The translations under genes were made by a program, and so were the position numbers. This document shows, one piece after another, positions 31,137 through 39,330 of a stretch of 64,000 bases of DNA (its first letter is position 1; each line of letters starts with the position of its first letter). The notes beneath the pieces were generated by a model. That model was given only the letters and a program-made list of their open reading frames with translations, was not told the origin of the DNA and searched no databases. Source of the stretch: Dactylosporangium roseum (lineage in GTDB: Bacteria > Actinomycetota > Actinomycetes > Mycobacteriales > Micromonosporaceae); contig NZ_CP073721.1 of NCBI RefSeq assembly GCF_025264685.1, positions 3,897,001-3,961,000 on the forward strand, in the 5' to 3' direction.

Positions 31137-32091
31137 GACCAGCAGGGTAGTGGTCGTCGGAGCGGGCATCGCGGGCCTCGCCTGTGCGCGTCTGCTGATC
31201 GAACGTGGACTGGACGTCCGCGTCCTGGAGCGGGGCGAGGTGCCCGGGGGTCGCCTGGCCAGCCCCGAGGTGGACGGCCGGCCGGTCGACCTCGGCGCCG
31301 CCTACCTCACCGTCGGCGACCCGGGCTTCGGCGCGGTCGTCGCCGGCTGGCACGAGCGGGGTCTCGTCCGGCCGTGGACGTCGCGTTTCGAGGTGTACGG
31401 GCCGAGCCCGCACCCCCCGGACACGCCTGGCCCGCGGCGCTGGTCGGCGCCGCGCGGCCTCGGTTCGCTCGCCGCGGATCTGGCGGCGGGCCTGCCGGTG
31501 GAGTACGGCGTGGCCGTGCGCGACCTCGCCGGTCTGGGCGCCGCGCGTGTGGTCCTGGCGATGCCCGCCCCGCAGGCCGCGGCGGTCCACCCGCCGGCCG
31601 CCGCCGTCGCCGGCGACCAGGACTGGCAGCCCTCGCTCGCGGTGGCGCTGCGCTACCCGGCGCGCTGCTGGCCCGACTTCGCGGGCGCCTTCGTCAACGA
31701 CCACCCGGTCCTGGTCACCGTCTGCGACGACGGGGACCGCCGTGGGGACCGGGCTCCCGTCCTCGTGGCGCACACGACCCCCGGCTACGCCCGGCAGGAC
31801 GCCGCGGCGGAGGTCGAGGCCGCCGTTCGGGAGGTGCTGCGCCTGCCGTCCGCCGGGACCGTCACCGCCGTCCGGCGCTGGCCGCACGCCCGGCCGGCAC
31901 ACCCGTACAGCTCCGGCTTCGCGAGCGTCGAAGGGGTGCTCCTGGCCGGGGACGGGTTCGGCCGGCCCCGTGTCGAGGCCGCCTGGCGCTCCGGGCGGGC
32001 GGCGGGCAGGGAAATCTCAGGGGAGATCTCCGGGAAGATCTCCGGGACGGAGTCTGCGAAAAGGCCGTCAATCGGGGACGCGCCGAGGTAG
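31135..32091 (+). CDS. renalase-like FAD/NAD(P)-dependent oxidoreductase
   Basis: A 318-residue flavoprotein with an N-terminal Rossmann motif (VVVVGAGIAGLACARLL, then VLERGEVPGGRLAS) and C-terminal FAD-contact GVLLAGDGFGRPRVEAAWRSG. The pattern fits the bacterial renalase/NAD(P)-binding amine oxidase group. GGGAGG lies five bases before the ATG at 31135. The C-terminus carries a short repeated tail (ISGEISGKISG) encoded by three tandem 12-bp units, probably a replication-slippage product. Start codons of this and the divergent 807-residue gene overlap by two bases. Confidence 0.8.
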   Translation: MTSRVVVVGAGIAGLACARLLIERGLDVRVLERGEVPGGRLASPEVDGRPVDLGAAYLTVGDPGFGAVVAGWHERGLVRPWTSRFEVYGPSPHPPDTPGPRRWSAPRGLGSLAADLAAGLPVEYGVAVRDLAGLGAARVVLAMPAPQAAAVHPPAAAVAGDQDWQPSLAVALRYPARCWPDFAGAFVNDHPVLVTVCDDGDRRGDRAPVLVAHTTPGYARQDAAAEVEAAVREVLRLPSAGTVTAVRRWPHARPAHPYSSGFASVEGVLLAGDGFGRPRVEAAWRSGRAAGREISGEISGKISGTESAKRPSIGDAPR

Positions 32092-32167
32092 CCTCGTGGG
32101 CGCCAACGCTGTTGATATGTCCACAGTGGACCGATTCGCCGTTCCCGCGGCGTGAATCGTGCCACAG

Positions 32168-32181
32168 GACATTCATTCATG
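32168..32181. promoter_or_regulatory. second copy of the shared motif gacattcattcatg
   Basis: The 14-mer gacattcattcatg, an AT-rich sequence in very GC-rich DNA, stands 71 bases before the DUF4193 start and is identical to 11191-11204 upstream of the I36 inhibitor gene. It may mark a common regulator or promoter element. Confidence 0.4.
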
Positions 32182-32251
32182 TCGGTCGGGAACACATCCG
32201 GAGCCGGCGGCGTTCGTTACACAACCAGGTCACCATGAAGGGGTGAACGCC

Positions 32252-32551
32252 ATGGCCATCAGCACCGACTACGACGCGCCGCGGCACCCGGCCAGCAGCG
32301 ATCTCGCCGAGGACAGCCTCGAGGAGCTCACTGCCCGCCGCGCCACGGCACAATCGGCGCTCGTCGACGTCGACGAGAACGACTCAGGCTTCGAGCTGCC
32401 GGGCGCCGAGCTGCCCGACGAGGAGCTGACCGTGCCCGTCGTCCCGATGCGCGGCGACGAGTTCCGCTGCTCGAGCTGTTTCCTGGTACATCACCGCAGC
32501 CAGTTGGCCCGCGAGAAGAACGGCGCGCCGATCTGCCGGGAATGCGACTAG
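32252..32551 (+). CDS. DUF4193 zinc-ribbon-like protein
   Basis: A 99-residue acidic actinobacterial protein of the DUF4193 family. The C-terminus has CSSCFLVHHRSQLA and CRECD, four Cys that probably bind one zinc. The N-terminal half is acidic (LAEDSLEELTARR). The ATG at 32252 follows AAGGGG with normal spacing; an in-frame GTG at 32243 is less likely. Members are near-universal and often highly expressed in actinobacteria; function is not established. Confidence 0.88.
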   Translation: MAISTDYDAPRHPASSDLAEDSLEELTARRATAQSALVDVDENDSGFELPGAELPDEELTVPVVPMRGDEFRCSSCFLVHHRSQLAREKNGAPICRECD

Positions 32552-32580
32552 TCCGACGGCGAGGTTCCTGGCCCGGGTGA

Positions 32581-32960
32581 TCAGGGACGGCGGGCCGGGA
32601 CCCGGATCCGAGTCAGGTCCTCCGCCACCACGACCTCGCCGTCGAACCGCGCCTCGGCCTCCCGCCGGAACACCGCCGGGTCGTCGTAGCGCTGCGAGAA
32701 GTGGGTGAGCACCAGCGTGCGCACCCCGCACTCCGCGGCCACCGTCGCCGCCTGGCCGGCGGTGAGATGGCCGTGCGCCGCGGCCAGATCCGCGTCGCCG
32801 TCGAGGTAGGTCGCCTCGATCACGAGCAGGTCCGCCGCTTCGGCCAGCTCGAACACCCCCGGGCACAGCCGCGTGTCCATCACGAAGGCGAAGCGCTGAC
32901 CCCGCCGCGCTCACCGGCTCGGCCCGGACGTCGACCACGTCGTGGAAGCTCGAGGGCCGG
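32581..32960 (-). pseudogene. ribonuclease Z remnant, 5'-truncated and frameshifted
   Basis: The reverse strand encodes the C-terminal part of RNase Z: MDTRLCPGVFELAEAADLLV, IEATYLDGDADLAAAHGHLT, VLTHFSQRYDDP and a terminal VVVAEDLTRIRVP. Just upstream (about 32910) the frame breaks: GQRFAFVMDT continues in one frame, while SSFHDVVDVRAEPVSAA lies in another, with a TGA between. The fragment ends at the serA stop codon (32961), so the whole catalytic N-terminal half (with the HxHxDH site) is gone. A functional RNase Z must be elsewhere, since tRNA 3' processing is essential. Confidence 0.8.
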
Positions 32961-34187
32961 TTACGAGAGCACCCGCAGTTGCACGGTCGTGGCCATGTCG
33001 CTGAGCTGGGCGAGGATCTCCTGCGGGTAGTCGATCGCGATGTCGGCGAGCAGGTAGCCGTATTCACCGCGGGTCGCCAGGATCTGGCCCTCGACGTTGA
33101 CCTTGTGAGCGGCGAGGATGCTGTTGACGTCGGCGAGGACACCCGGCACGTTGTGGTGCAGCAGGGCGATCCGGTGCGTGCCGGAGGCCTGCTGCAGGTT
33201 GAGCGACGGCAGGTTGACGCTCAGCGTCGTGGAGCCCTCCGCCACGTACTTGTGCAGCTTCTCGGCGACGAACGAGCCGATGTCGGACTGCGCCTCCTCG
33301 GTCGACCCGCCGATGTGCGGCGTCAGGATGACGTTGGGCAGGCCGCGCAGCGTCGAGACGAACTCGTCACCCTTGCCCTTCGGCTCCTTCGGGAACACGT
33401 CGACGGCGGCGCCGGCGAGGTGGCCGTTGTCGAGGTGGCGGCGCAGCGCGTCGTGGTCGATGACGAACCCGCGGCTGAGGTTGAGGAAGATGCTGCGCGG
33501 GCGCATCTTCGCGAACTGCTCCTCGCCGAAGAACCCGCTGTTGCCCGGCCGGCCGTCGACGTGCAGAGTGACCACGTCGGAGCGTTCCAGCAGCTCGTCG
33601 AGCGACTCGCAGCGCTGTGCGTTGCCCAGCGCGAGCTTCTCGGCGGTGTCGTAGAAGTACACCCGCAAGCCGAGGTTCTCGGCGAGGACCGAGAGCTGCG
33701 TGCCGATGTTGCCGTAGCCCACGATGCCGATCGACCGGCCGCGGATCTCGTGGCTGCCCTCGGCGTCCTTGTTCCAGACGCCGTTGTGCATGGCGGCGTT
33801 CTTCTCGGTGAGCCGGCGGGTCAGGGCGATGATCTCGGCGACGGCCAGCTCGACGACACTGCGCGTGTTGGAGAACGGCGCGTTGAACACGGCGATGCCG
33901 GACTCGGCGGCCGCCCGCAGGTCGATCTGGTCGGTGCCGATGCAGAACGCGCCGATCGCGCGCAGTCGCGGCGCCGCGGCCAGCGCGGCGGCCGTGACCT
34001 GCGTCTTCGACCGGATGCCCAGCAGGTGGACCCCGTCGAGCCGGGAGATCAGCTCGTCCTCGTCGAGCGCGCGCCCGATGGTCTCTACCTGGTATCCCTC
34101 GGATCGCATCCGCTCGACCGCGACCGGGTGGACGTTTTCGAGGAACAGGACCCGCACGGGGTCGGACTGGGAAGTCAATGGCTGCAC
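32961..34187 (-). CDS. serA: D-3-phosphoglycerate dehydrogenase
   Basis: A 408-residue enzyme that oxidises 3-phosphoglycerate to phosphohydroxypyruvate, the first step of serine synthesis. The NAD-binding motif is IGIVGYGNIGTQLSVLAENL, the catalytic His is in ILTPHIGGSTEEAQ with Arg and Glu upstream (NLSRGFVIDHDAL), and the C-terminal 75 residues form an ACT domain (IALLHHNVPGVLADVNSIL). Length and arrangement match the E. coli-type enzyme (about 410), not the 530-residue form usual in actinobacteria. A TAGGGT box (34195-34200) seven bases before the GTG at 34187 suggests a leaderless start. Confidence 0.93.
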   Translation of the reverse strand: MQPLTSQSDPVRVLFLENVHPVAVERMRSEGYQVETIGRALDEDELISRLDGVHLLGIRSKTQVTAAALAAAPRLRAIGAFCIGTDQIDLRAAAESGIAVFNAPFSNTRSVVELAVAEIIALTRRLTEKNAAMHNGVWNKDAEGSHEIRGRSIGIVGYGNIGTQLSVLAENLGLRVYFYDTAEKLALGNAQRCESLDELLERSDVVTLHVDGRPGNSGFFGEEQFAKMRPRSIFLNLSRGFVIDHDALRRHLDNGHLAGAAVDVFPKEPKGKGDEFVSTLRGLPNVILTPHIGGSTEEAQSDIGSFVAEKLHKYVAEGSTTLSVNLPSLNLQQASGTHRIALLHHNVPGVLADVNSILAAHKVNVEGQILATRGEYGYLLADIAIDYPQEILAQLSDMATTVQLRVLS

Positions 34188-34192
34188 AACAC

Positions 34193-34423
34193 CTACCCTA
34201 AGTGACCCTCGGGGGCGCTGGTACGTGAGCCGCGACTCGTCCCGCCCTGTGGGGCGCCCTCCGCAGCGGCCCGCGCCAGCGCGTGCCGCTCCCGCAGCCG
34301 GTCACGGATCTCCTCCGGCGTGTATGCCCTGCGGCGCCGCTCGGCCCGTGCCACCATGACCCCGGTCGCCGCCACGCCGACGACACCCGCGAGGCCGACC
34401 ACCTTCCACCACTTCACCTTCAT
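34193..34423 (-). CDS. small single-helix membrane protein
   Basis: A 76-residue protein with one N-terminal helix (KVVGLAGVVGVAATGVMVA) and a basic, Arg-rich cytoplasmic tail containing YTPEEIRDRLRERHALA. The region is well-formed coding sequence. No family name is recognised. It is upstream of serA on the same strand (5-bp gap to the serA start) and divergent from the YiiX-like gene across 20 bp. Confidence 0.7.
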   Translation of the reverse strand: MKVKWWKVVGLAGVVGVAATGVMVARAERRRRAYTPEEIRDRLRERHALARAAAEGAPQGGTSRGSRTSAPEGHLG

Positions 34424-34430
34424 GAGGCCC

Positions 34431-34437
34431 TAGGCTA
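34431..34437. promoter_or_regulatory. overlapping divergent -10 boxes in a 20-bp intergenic gap
   Basis: On the plus strand TAGGCT (34431-34436) lies seven bases before the GTG at 34444; on the minus strand TAGCCT (complement of 34432-34437) lies eight bases before the ATG at 34423. The two boxes overlap by five bases and neither gene has a ribosome binding site, so both are probably leaderless and compete for polymerase. Confidence 0.6.
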
Positions 34438-34443
34438 GCGGCG

Positions 34444-35070
34444 GTGACCGTCGATCTGGATGAGGCCGTGCGGATGACCCGCACCGGCGACCTCTGGGTG
34501 TTCCGCGGCCGCTCGACCGCCGACCGGGCCATCCAGACGCTGACCAACAGCCCGGTGAACCACGTCGGGATGGCCGTGGTCCTGGACGACATGCCCCCGC
34601 TCATGTGGCACGCCGAGCTGGGCAGGTCGCTGCGTGACATGTGGACCGGCACCCAGCACCGCGGCGTCCAGCTCCACGACCTGCGCGACGCGGTGCTGGT
34701 GTGGGGCCGGCGGTACGGCCAGCGTGCCTGGCTGCGCCAGCTCCACCACGAGGTCGACGCCGCGACGGAGGACGCGGTGCTGCGCACGATCGCCCGCCTG
34801 GACGGCACACCGTTCCCGTCCACGGCCCGCCTGGCGGGCCGGTGGTTCCAGGGCCGGCTGCCGAACATCCGCCAGCGCGGCGAGTTGTCGCTGGAGAGCG
34901 CCTACTGCGCCGAGGTGGTCGCCGTCACCTATGCGGCCATGGGCCTGCTCCCCGGCGGGAAGCGGGCGAACTGGTACGACCCCGGCAAGTTCTGGAGCGG
35001 CGACGACCTGGAGCTGCTGCTCGGGGCGCGGCTGGGCGAGGAGATCTCCGTGACCTTGCCGTCGGCATAA
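34444..35070 (+). CDS. permuted NlpC/P60 (YiiX/YebB-like) cysteine-hydrolase fold protein
   Basis: A 208-residue soluble protein. An early block GDLWVFRGRSTADRAIQTLT is followed by NSPVNHVGMAVVLDD, with a His in the position of the permuted papain-like fold, and a late YCAEVVAVTYAAMGLL with the probable nucleophile Cys. This order (His before Cys) matches the circularly permuted YiiX/YebB-type NlpC/P60 proteins, lipid- or peptide-active enzymes. Substrate unknown. The GTG at 34444 is probably leaderless. It is followed 65 bp later by the chemoreceptor gene. Confidence 0.7.
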   Translation: MTVDLDEAVRMTRTGDLWVFRGRSTADRAIQTLTNSPVNHVGMAVVLDDMPPLMWHAELGRSLRDMWTGTQHRGVQLHDLRDAVLVWGRRYGQRAWLRQLHHEVDAATEDAVLRTIARLDGTPFPSTARLAGRWFQGRLPNIRQRGELSLESAYCAEVVAVTYAAMGLLPGGKRANWYDPGKFWSGDDLELLLGARLGEEISVTLPSA

Positions 35071-35135
35071 CGCTCAGGCCGGGGCCGGGCCGTCCGATTG
35101 GCGTGGTTGACGTCCGCCAGTTGGGGAGCCGCGCC

Positions 35136-36860
35136 ATGACCACTGCAACAAGCCCGCGACGCCGGTCCATGATGTCCGCCTTCCGGGACCTGTCGGTCGC
35201 CTGGAAACTGCGCATCGTCGCCATCGTGGTGTGTGCCCTGCTGGCGGCGGTCGGGGTGATCGGCCTGCTGTACCTCGGCAACAGCCAGGACCGGCTCGAC
35301 GCGCTCTACAACCAGAACCTGCGATCCGTACAGGTGCTCGACGATGTCGCCGGGGACTACAAGGAGGTCCGCCTCCAGTCCCGGGCCCTGGCGCTCGCCC
35401 AGACCGACGCCGAGAAGGAGACCGCGACCAAGGGCGTCGAGAACGCGGTGGCCGGCCTCGAGGAGAGCTGGAAGGACTTCACCACCCGGACCGACGGCGC
35501 CGACACCGAGCAGGACCGCAGCACCTTCTCCGCCGCCTGGACCACGTACAAGCAGATCCTCACCAGCAAGTCGATCCCGGCCGCCCGCGCGAGCAACTAC
35601 GTGGAGTACAACCGGATCAGCCGTGAGGAGGTCGAACCGGTCGCGGGCCGGATCGCCATGTCGCTGGACAACCTCGTCCAGCGGGAGAACCGGGCCGCGA
35701 AGTCGGCGCTCGACGCCTCGGCCGCCGACTACCGCACCGCACGGCTGCTCCTGCTCGGGCTGACGCTGCTCGCCATCGTGATCACGTTCTCCATGGTGAC
35801 GGTCGTGGTCCGCGCGGTGTCCCGCCCGCTGCGCGAGACCGTCTCGGTGCTGTCCGGCCTGGCCGAGGGGCGGCTCGACCAGCGGCTGCCGGTGACGAGC
35901 CAGGACGAGGTCGGCCGGATGGGCGCCGCGCTGAACAGCGCGCTCGACCGGCTCTCCGAGACGGTGCGCACCGTGATCGACTCGGCCCACCAGCTCGCCA
36001 ACGCCTCGAACCAGATCAGCGGCGCGTCGCAGAGCCTGTCGCAGGCCGCGACCGAGCAGGCCGCGAGCGTCGAGGAGACGACGGCGAGCATGGAGCAGAT
36101 GACCGCCAGCATCAGCCAGAACAGCGACAACGCCACGACCACCGAGGGCATCGCCGGGCAGGCGGCCGGTGAGGCGCACGAGGGCGGCGAGGCCGTCGAG
36201 AAGACGGTCGACGCGATGAAGCAGATCACCAGCAAGATCGGCATCATCGACGACATCGCGTTCCAGACGAACATGCTGGCGCTCAACGCCACCATCGAGG
36301 CGGCCCGGGCCGGCGAGCACGGCAAGGGCTTCGCCGTGGTCGCCACCGAGGTCGGCAAGCTGGCCGAACGCAGCCAGATCGCCGCCCAGGAGATCAGCGA
36401 GCTGGCCGCGGGCAGCGTGCGGACCGCGGAGCACGCCGGCGACCTGCTCGACAAGATCATCCCGAGCATCACGCGGACGTCGGACCTGGTCCAGGAGATC
36501 GCGGCGGCGAGCAACGAGCAGACCACCGGCGTCCGGCAGATCAGCATCGCGATGACCCAGATCGGCAAGGTCACCGAGCAGACGGCGTCGTCGAGCGAGG
36601 AACTGGCGGCCACCGCGGAGCAGATGGCGGCGCAGACCCATCAGCTTCAGGATCTGATGACGTTCTTCACCACCGGCGACGAGCAGTCCCGGCGGGCGAG
36701 CGGCCGTACGTACGCCACCGACGCCCGGGGACCGCAGGAGCGCGGCGCCCACCGGCACAACGGCAACGGCCGCGCTCAGCGGCCGGTGCCGGCGCTCGCC
36801 TCCCGGTCCGCCGAGGTGTCCGTGCCCGACATCGACGAGACGAAGTTCGACCGGTTCTGA
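35136..36860 (+). CDS. transmembrane methyl-accepting chemotaxis protein
   Basis: A 574-residue receptor. Two transmembrane helices (about 25-50 and 205-230) enclose a four-helix-bundle periplasmic sensor of about 155 residues. A HAMP domain follows (about 230-285, SRPLRETVSVLSGLAEGRLD), then the long signalling coil with the hairpin tip IIDDIAFQTNMLALNATIEAARAGEHGKGF. A disordered, Arg/Gly/Asn-rich tail of about 60 residues ends VPDIDETKFDRF; no NWETF-type CheR/CheB tether is present, although the acidic-aromatic end might serve one. GGGGAG precedes the ATG at 35136. Its 3' end overlaps the opposing cheA gene by 85 bp. Confidence 0.95.
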   Translation: MTTATSPRRRSMMSAFRDLSVAWKLRIVAIVVCALLAAVGVIGLLYLGNSQDRLDALYNQNLRSVQVLDDVAGDYKEVRLQSRALALAQTDAEKETATKGVENAVAGLEESWKDFTTRTDGADTEQDRSTFSAAWTTYKQILTSKSIPAARASNYVEYNRISREEVEPVAGRIAMSLDNLVQRENRAAKSALDASAADYRTARLLLLGLTLLAIVITFSMVTVVVRAVSRPLRETVSVLSGLAEGRLDQRLPVTSQDEVGRMGAALNSALDRLSETVRTVIDSAHQLANASNQISGASQSLSQAATEQAASVEETTASMEQMTASISQNSDNATTTEGIAGQAAGEAHEGGEAVEKTVDAMKQITSKIGIIDDIAFQTNMLALNATIEAARAGEHGKGFAVVATEVGKLAERSQIAAQEISELAAGSVRTAEHAGDLLDKIIPSITRTSDLVQEIAAASNEQTTGVRQISIAMTQIGKVTEQTASSSEELAATAEQMAAQTHQLQDLMTFFTTGDEQSRRASGRTYATDARGPQERGAHRHNGNGRAQRPVPALASRSAEVSVPDIDETKFDRF

Positions 36861-38977
36861 TGCCGGGCGGCCGCCGCCCGGCGCTGCCTGTCGCCGGTGA
36901 TGTGCTGGGCCATGAGCGCGTCGATGTCCAGGATCAGCGCGACGTCACCGGTGCCCAGGATCGTCGACCCGCTCACCGACCGCACGTCCTGGAACAGCTT
37001 CCCCAGGGGCTTGATGACGGTCTGCGACTGGCCGAGCAGGTGATCGACGACGATCCCGGCCCGCTGGCCGGAGTGCTCGACCACGACCACGCTCTGCCGG
37101 CGTGACGGCTGTCCGGACAGGCCGAACGCCTGCCGCAGCCGCACGAACGGCAGCACCTCCTCGCGCAGGTGCATGAACGACCGGCCGTCGGCGTCGGCGG
37201 GCAGCTCCACGCACTCGGTCACCCGGTCGAGGGGGATGATGAAGTGCGCGTCGCCGGTGCCGACCAGGAAGCCGTCGATGATCGCCAGGGTGAGCGGCAG
37301 GCGGATCTGGATGGTCGTACCGGCACCGGGCGTCGTCTGCACGTCGATGTTGCCCCGCAGCGCGGTGATGGCACCGCGCACCACGTCCATGCCCACGCCG
37401 CGGCCGGACAGGTTGGAGACGGTGTCGGCGGTGGAGAACCCGGGCTCGAAGATCAGCGCGTAGACCTCGTGGTCGGTGAGCACCGCGCTGCGGCCCACGA
37501 GGCCCCGGTCGACGGCCTTGGCGAGGATCCGGTCCCGGTCGAGCCCGCGGCCGTCGTCGGCGACCTCGATGACGATGCTCCCCGCGTCGTGGAAGGCGTT
37601 GAGCCGCAACCGGCCCCGGACCGGCTTGCCGAGCCGCTCGCGTTCGGCGCGCGGCTCCATGCCGTGATCGAGGGCGTTGCGGACCAGGTGCAGCAGCGGG
37701 TCGCCGATCCGCTCCACGAGTGCCTTGTCCATCTCCGCCTCACCGCCGGTGATGACCAGGTCGACCTCCTTGCCCAGGTCGAGACACACGTCGCGGACCA
37801 CCCGCTCGAAGCGGCGCAGGGTGGTGCCGATCGGCACCATCCGCAGCGACAGCGCGGTGTGCCGGACCTCCTCGACGAGCCGCAGCACGTGCGCCTGCGC
37901 CTCGGAGAGCCCGTCGACCGTGCCCACGCCGGCCTGCGCGATCACCAGCTCGCCGACGAGGTCGATGAGCTTGTCGAGGCGGGAGGCGAAGACCCGGATC
38001 GTCTGGTTGTCGTGCTGGCGGCTCTCCGCCGTCCTGCGCTGCCGGTCCAGCGCCGCCTCCACGACCGGCTGCCGGACGATGTGCTCCTCGACGAGGATCT
38101 CGCCGAGCGGCCTGCCGGACGACTCGCCGGGGCGGATCGTCTCCTGCTGGATCTGCAGGGCCTTGGCGAGCTCCAGGTCGGTGACCATGCCGCTGCGGCG
38201 CAGCAGATCCCCCAGCCGGTCGTTCTCCGGCAGCGCCGCGATGAGCTCGACGGCGCTGCCGGCCGGCAGGATGGTGATCGTGCTGTCGTCACGGACGAAC
38301 TCGAAGACGCTCTCGATGTCCGCCTTCGCGGCGGTGCTCAGGAACTCCACCTCGAAGCCGAGGTAGCAGCTCTCGGGGTCGGCCTCGTCGGCCCGCGGCA
38401 GGGCGTCGCGGACCGTGATCACCCGGGCCACCGTGCCCATCGTCGCCAGGTACCGCAGGAACGACAGCGGATCCATGCCGTTGCGCAGGCAGTCCGGACC
38501 GAACCACAGGCTCAGCAGCCAGGTGCGCGGGCCGTCCGGCGCCGGGGCCGCCGGGGGAGCCGTGCCGTCCGGCGCACCCGACTGGAACGGCTGCAGCGCG
38601 GCGAGCAGCCGTGCGCTGACATCCGCCTCGGCGGCGGTCGGCTCGGTCCGCCCGCCGGCCACCCCGTCGACGAGGACCGTGATGTGGTCGGCGCAGGGCA
38701 GCAGCGCGCTCACCAGCTCGGGGGTGACCTGTAGGCGGCCCCCGCGCAGCTCGTCGAGGACCGATTCGAGCACGTGCGCGAACGAGACCAGGTGGCCGAG
38801 CCCGAACAGGCCCGCGGAACCCTTCAGCGTGTGCATCGCGCGGAACAGCCCGTTGACCGCCTCCGGCCCGTCCGGCCCGGACTCCAGTTCGAGGAGGCCG
38901 TCCTCGAAGTCCTGCACCAGCTCGCGCGCCTCGGTGATGAACGTCTCCAGGGCATCGCGGATGTCGTCGTCGTTCAC
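36776..38977 (-). CDS. cheA: chemotaxis histidine kinase CheA
   Basis: A 733-residue kinase, the last gene of the che operon. The Hpt domain has the phospho-His at 49 (RAMHTLKGSAGLFG). Residues about 145-290 form an insert (WLLSLWFGPDCLRNGMDPL) in place of a classical P2, seen in some deltaproteobacterial-type CheA (from memory). The dimerisation helices (VFASRLDKLIDLVGELVIAQ), the ATPase domain (HLVRNALDHGME, VADDGRGLD, GRGVGMDVV) and a CheW-like domain (FIIPLDRVTECVEL) follow. GTG 38977 overlaps the STAS stop by 4 bp and is preceded by GAGGAGG. The C-terminal 50 residues are encoded opposite the receptor gene. Confidence 0.95.
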   Translation of the reverse strand: MNDDDIRDALETFITEARELVQDFEDGLLELESGPDGPEAVNGLFRAMHTLKGSAGLFGLGHLVSFAHVLESVLDELRGGRLQVTPELVSALLPCADHITVLVDGVAGGRTEPTAAEADVSARLLAALQPFQSGAPDGTAPPAAPAPDGPRTWLLSLWFGPDCLRNGMDPLSFLRYLATMGTVARVITVRDALPRADEADPESCYLGFEVEFLSTAAKADIESVFEFVRDDSTITILPAGSAVELIAALPENDRLGDLLRRSGMVTDLELAKALQIQQETIRPGESSGRPLGEILVEEHIVRQPVVEAALDRQRRTAESRQHDNQTIRVFASRLDKLIDLVGELVIAQAGVGTVDGLSEAQAHVLRLVEEVRHTALSLRMVPIGTTLRRFERVVRDVCLDLGKEVDLVITGGEAEMDKALVERIGDPLLHLVRNALDHGMEPRAERERLGKPVRGRLRLNAFHDAGSIVIEVADDGRGLDRDRILAKAVDRGLVGRSAVLTDHEVYALIFEPGFSTADTVSNLSGRGVGMDVVRGAITALRGNIDVQTTPGAGTTIQIRLPLTLAIIDGFLVGTGDAHFIIPLDRVTECVELPADADGRSFMHLREEVLPFVRLRQAFGLSGQPSRRQSVVVVEHSGQRAGIVVDHLLGQSQTVIKPLGKLFQDVRSVSGSTILGTGDVALILDIDALMAQHITGDRQRRAAAARHQNRSNFVSSMSGTDTSADREASAGTGR

Positions 38978-39330
38978 GCGGCCTCCTCAGCGTCGGCGGC
39001 GTCGGCGGCGTCGGCCAGGTCCGGGGTGAGCCAGGCGAGCGCCAGCACGTCACGGACCGCCGGGCTGGGCGCACACAGCCGCAGCGCCGCGCCGCGCCGC
39101 TCGGCCTCGCCGCGGGCCAGCAGCAGCACCTGGAGTCCCGCCGTGTCGAGCTCGGTCACCGCCGACAGCCCGACCTCCAGCCACGGTCCTTCGGCCAGGA
39201 ACCGCTGGAGGCGCTCGTGGTGCTCGGCCGCGGTGAGCACGGTGAGCTCGCCCTCGATGTCGAGCCGGACCGGCCCGGAGGCCGTGTGCTCTCCGCTCCG
39301 CTCCGGCCGCGTGACTTCCGGGCCGGTCAC
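38974..39330 (-). CDS. STAS-domain protein in the che operon
   Basis: A 118-residue protein with a STAS domain (anti-anti-sigma fold): LDIEGELTVLTAAEHHERLQ and LSAVTELDTAGLQVLLLAR. The residue before the conserved D-T-A-G is in the usual phospho-acceptor loop, but the canonical DSSG-type Ser is Thr here. GTG 39330 overlaps the cheY stop, and its stop overlaps the cheA start, both by 4 bp. It may bind the receptor array or link chemotaxis to a Ser/Thr kinase; that is inference. The tail (ADAADAADAEEAA) is a short acidic repeat. Confidence 0.85.
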   Translation of the reverse strand: MTGPEVTRPERSGEHTASGPVRLDIEGELTVLTAAEHHERLQRFLAEGPWLEVGLSAVTELDTAGLQVLLLARGEAERRGAALRLCAPSPAVRDVLALAWLTPDLADAADAADAEEAA

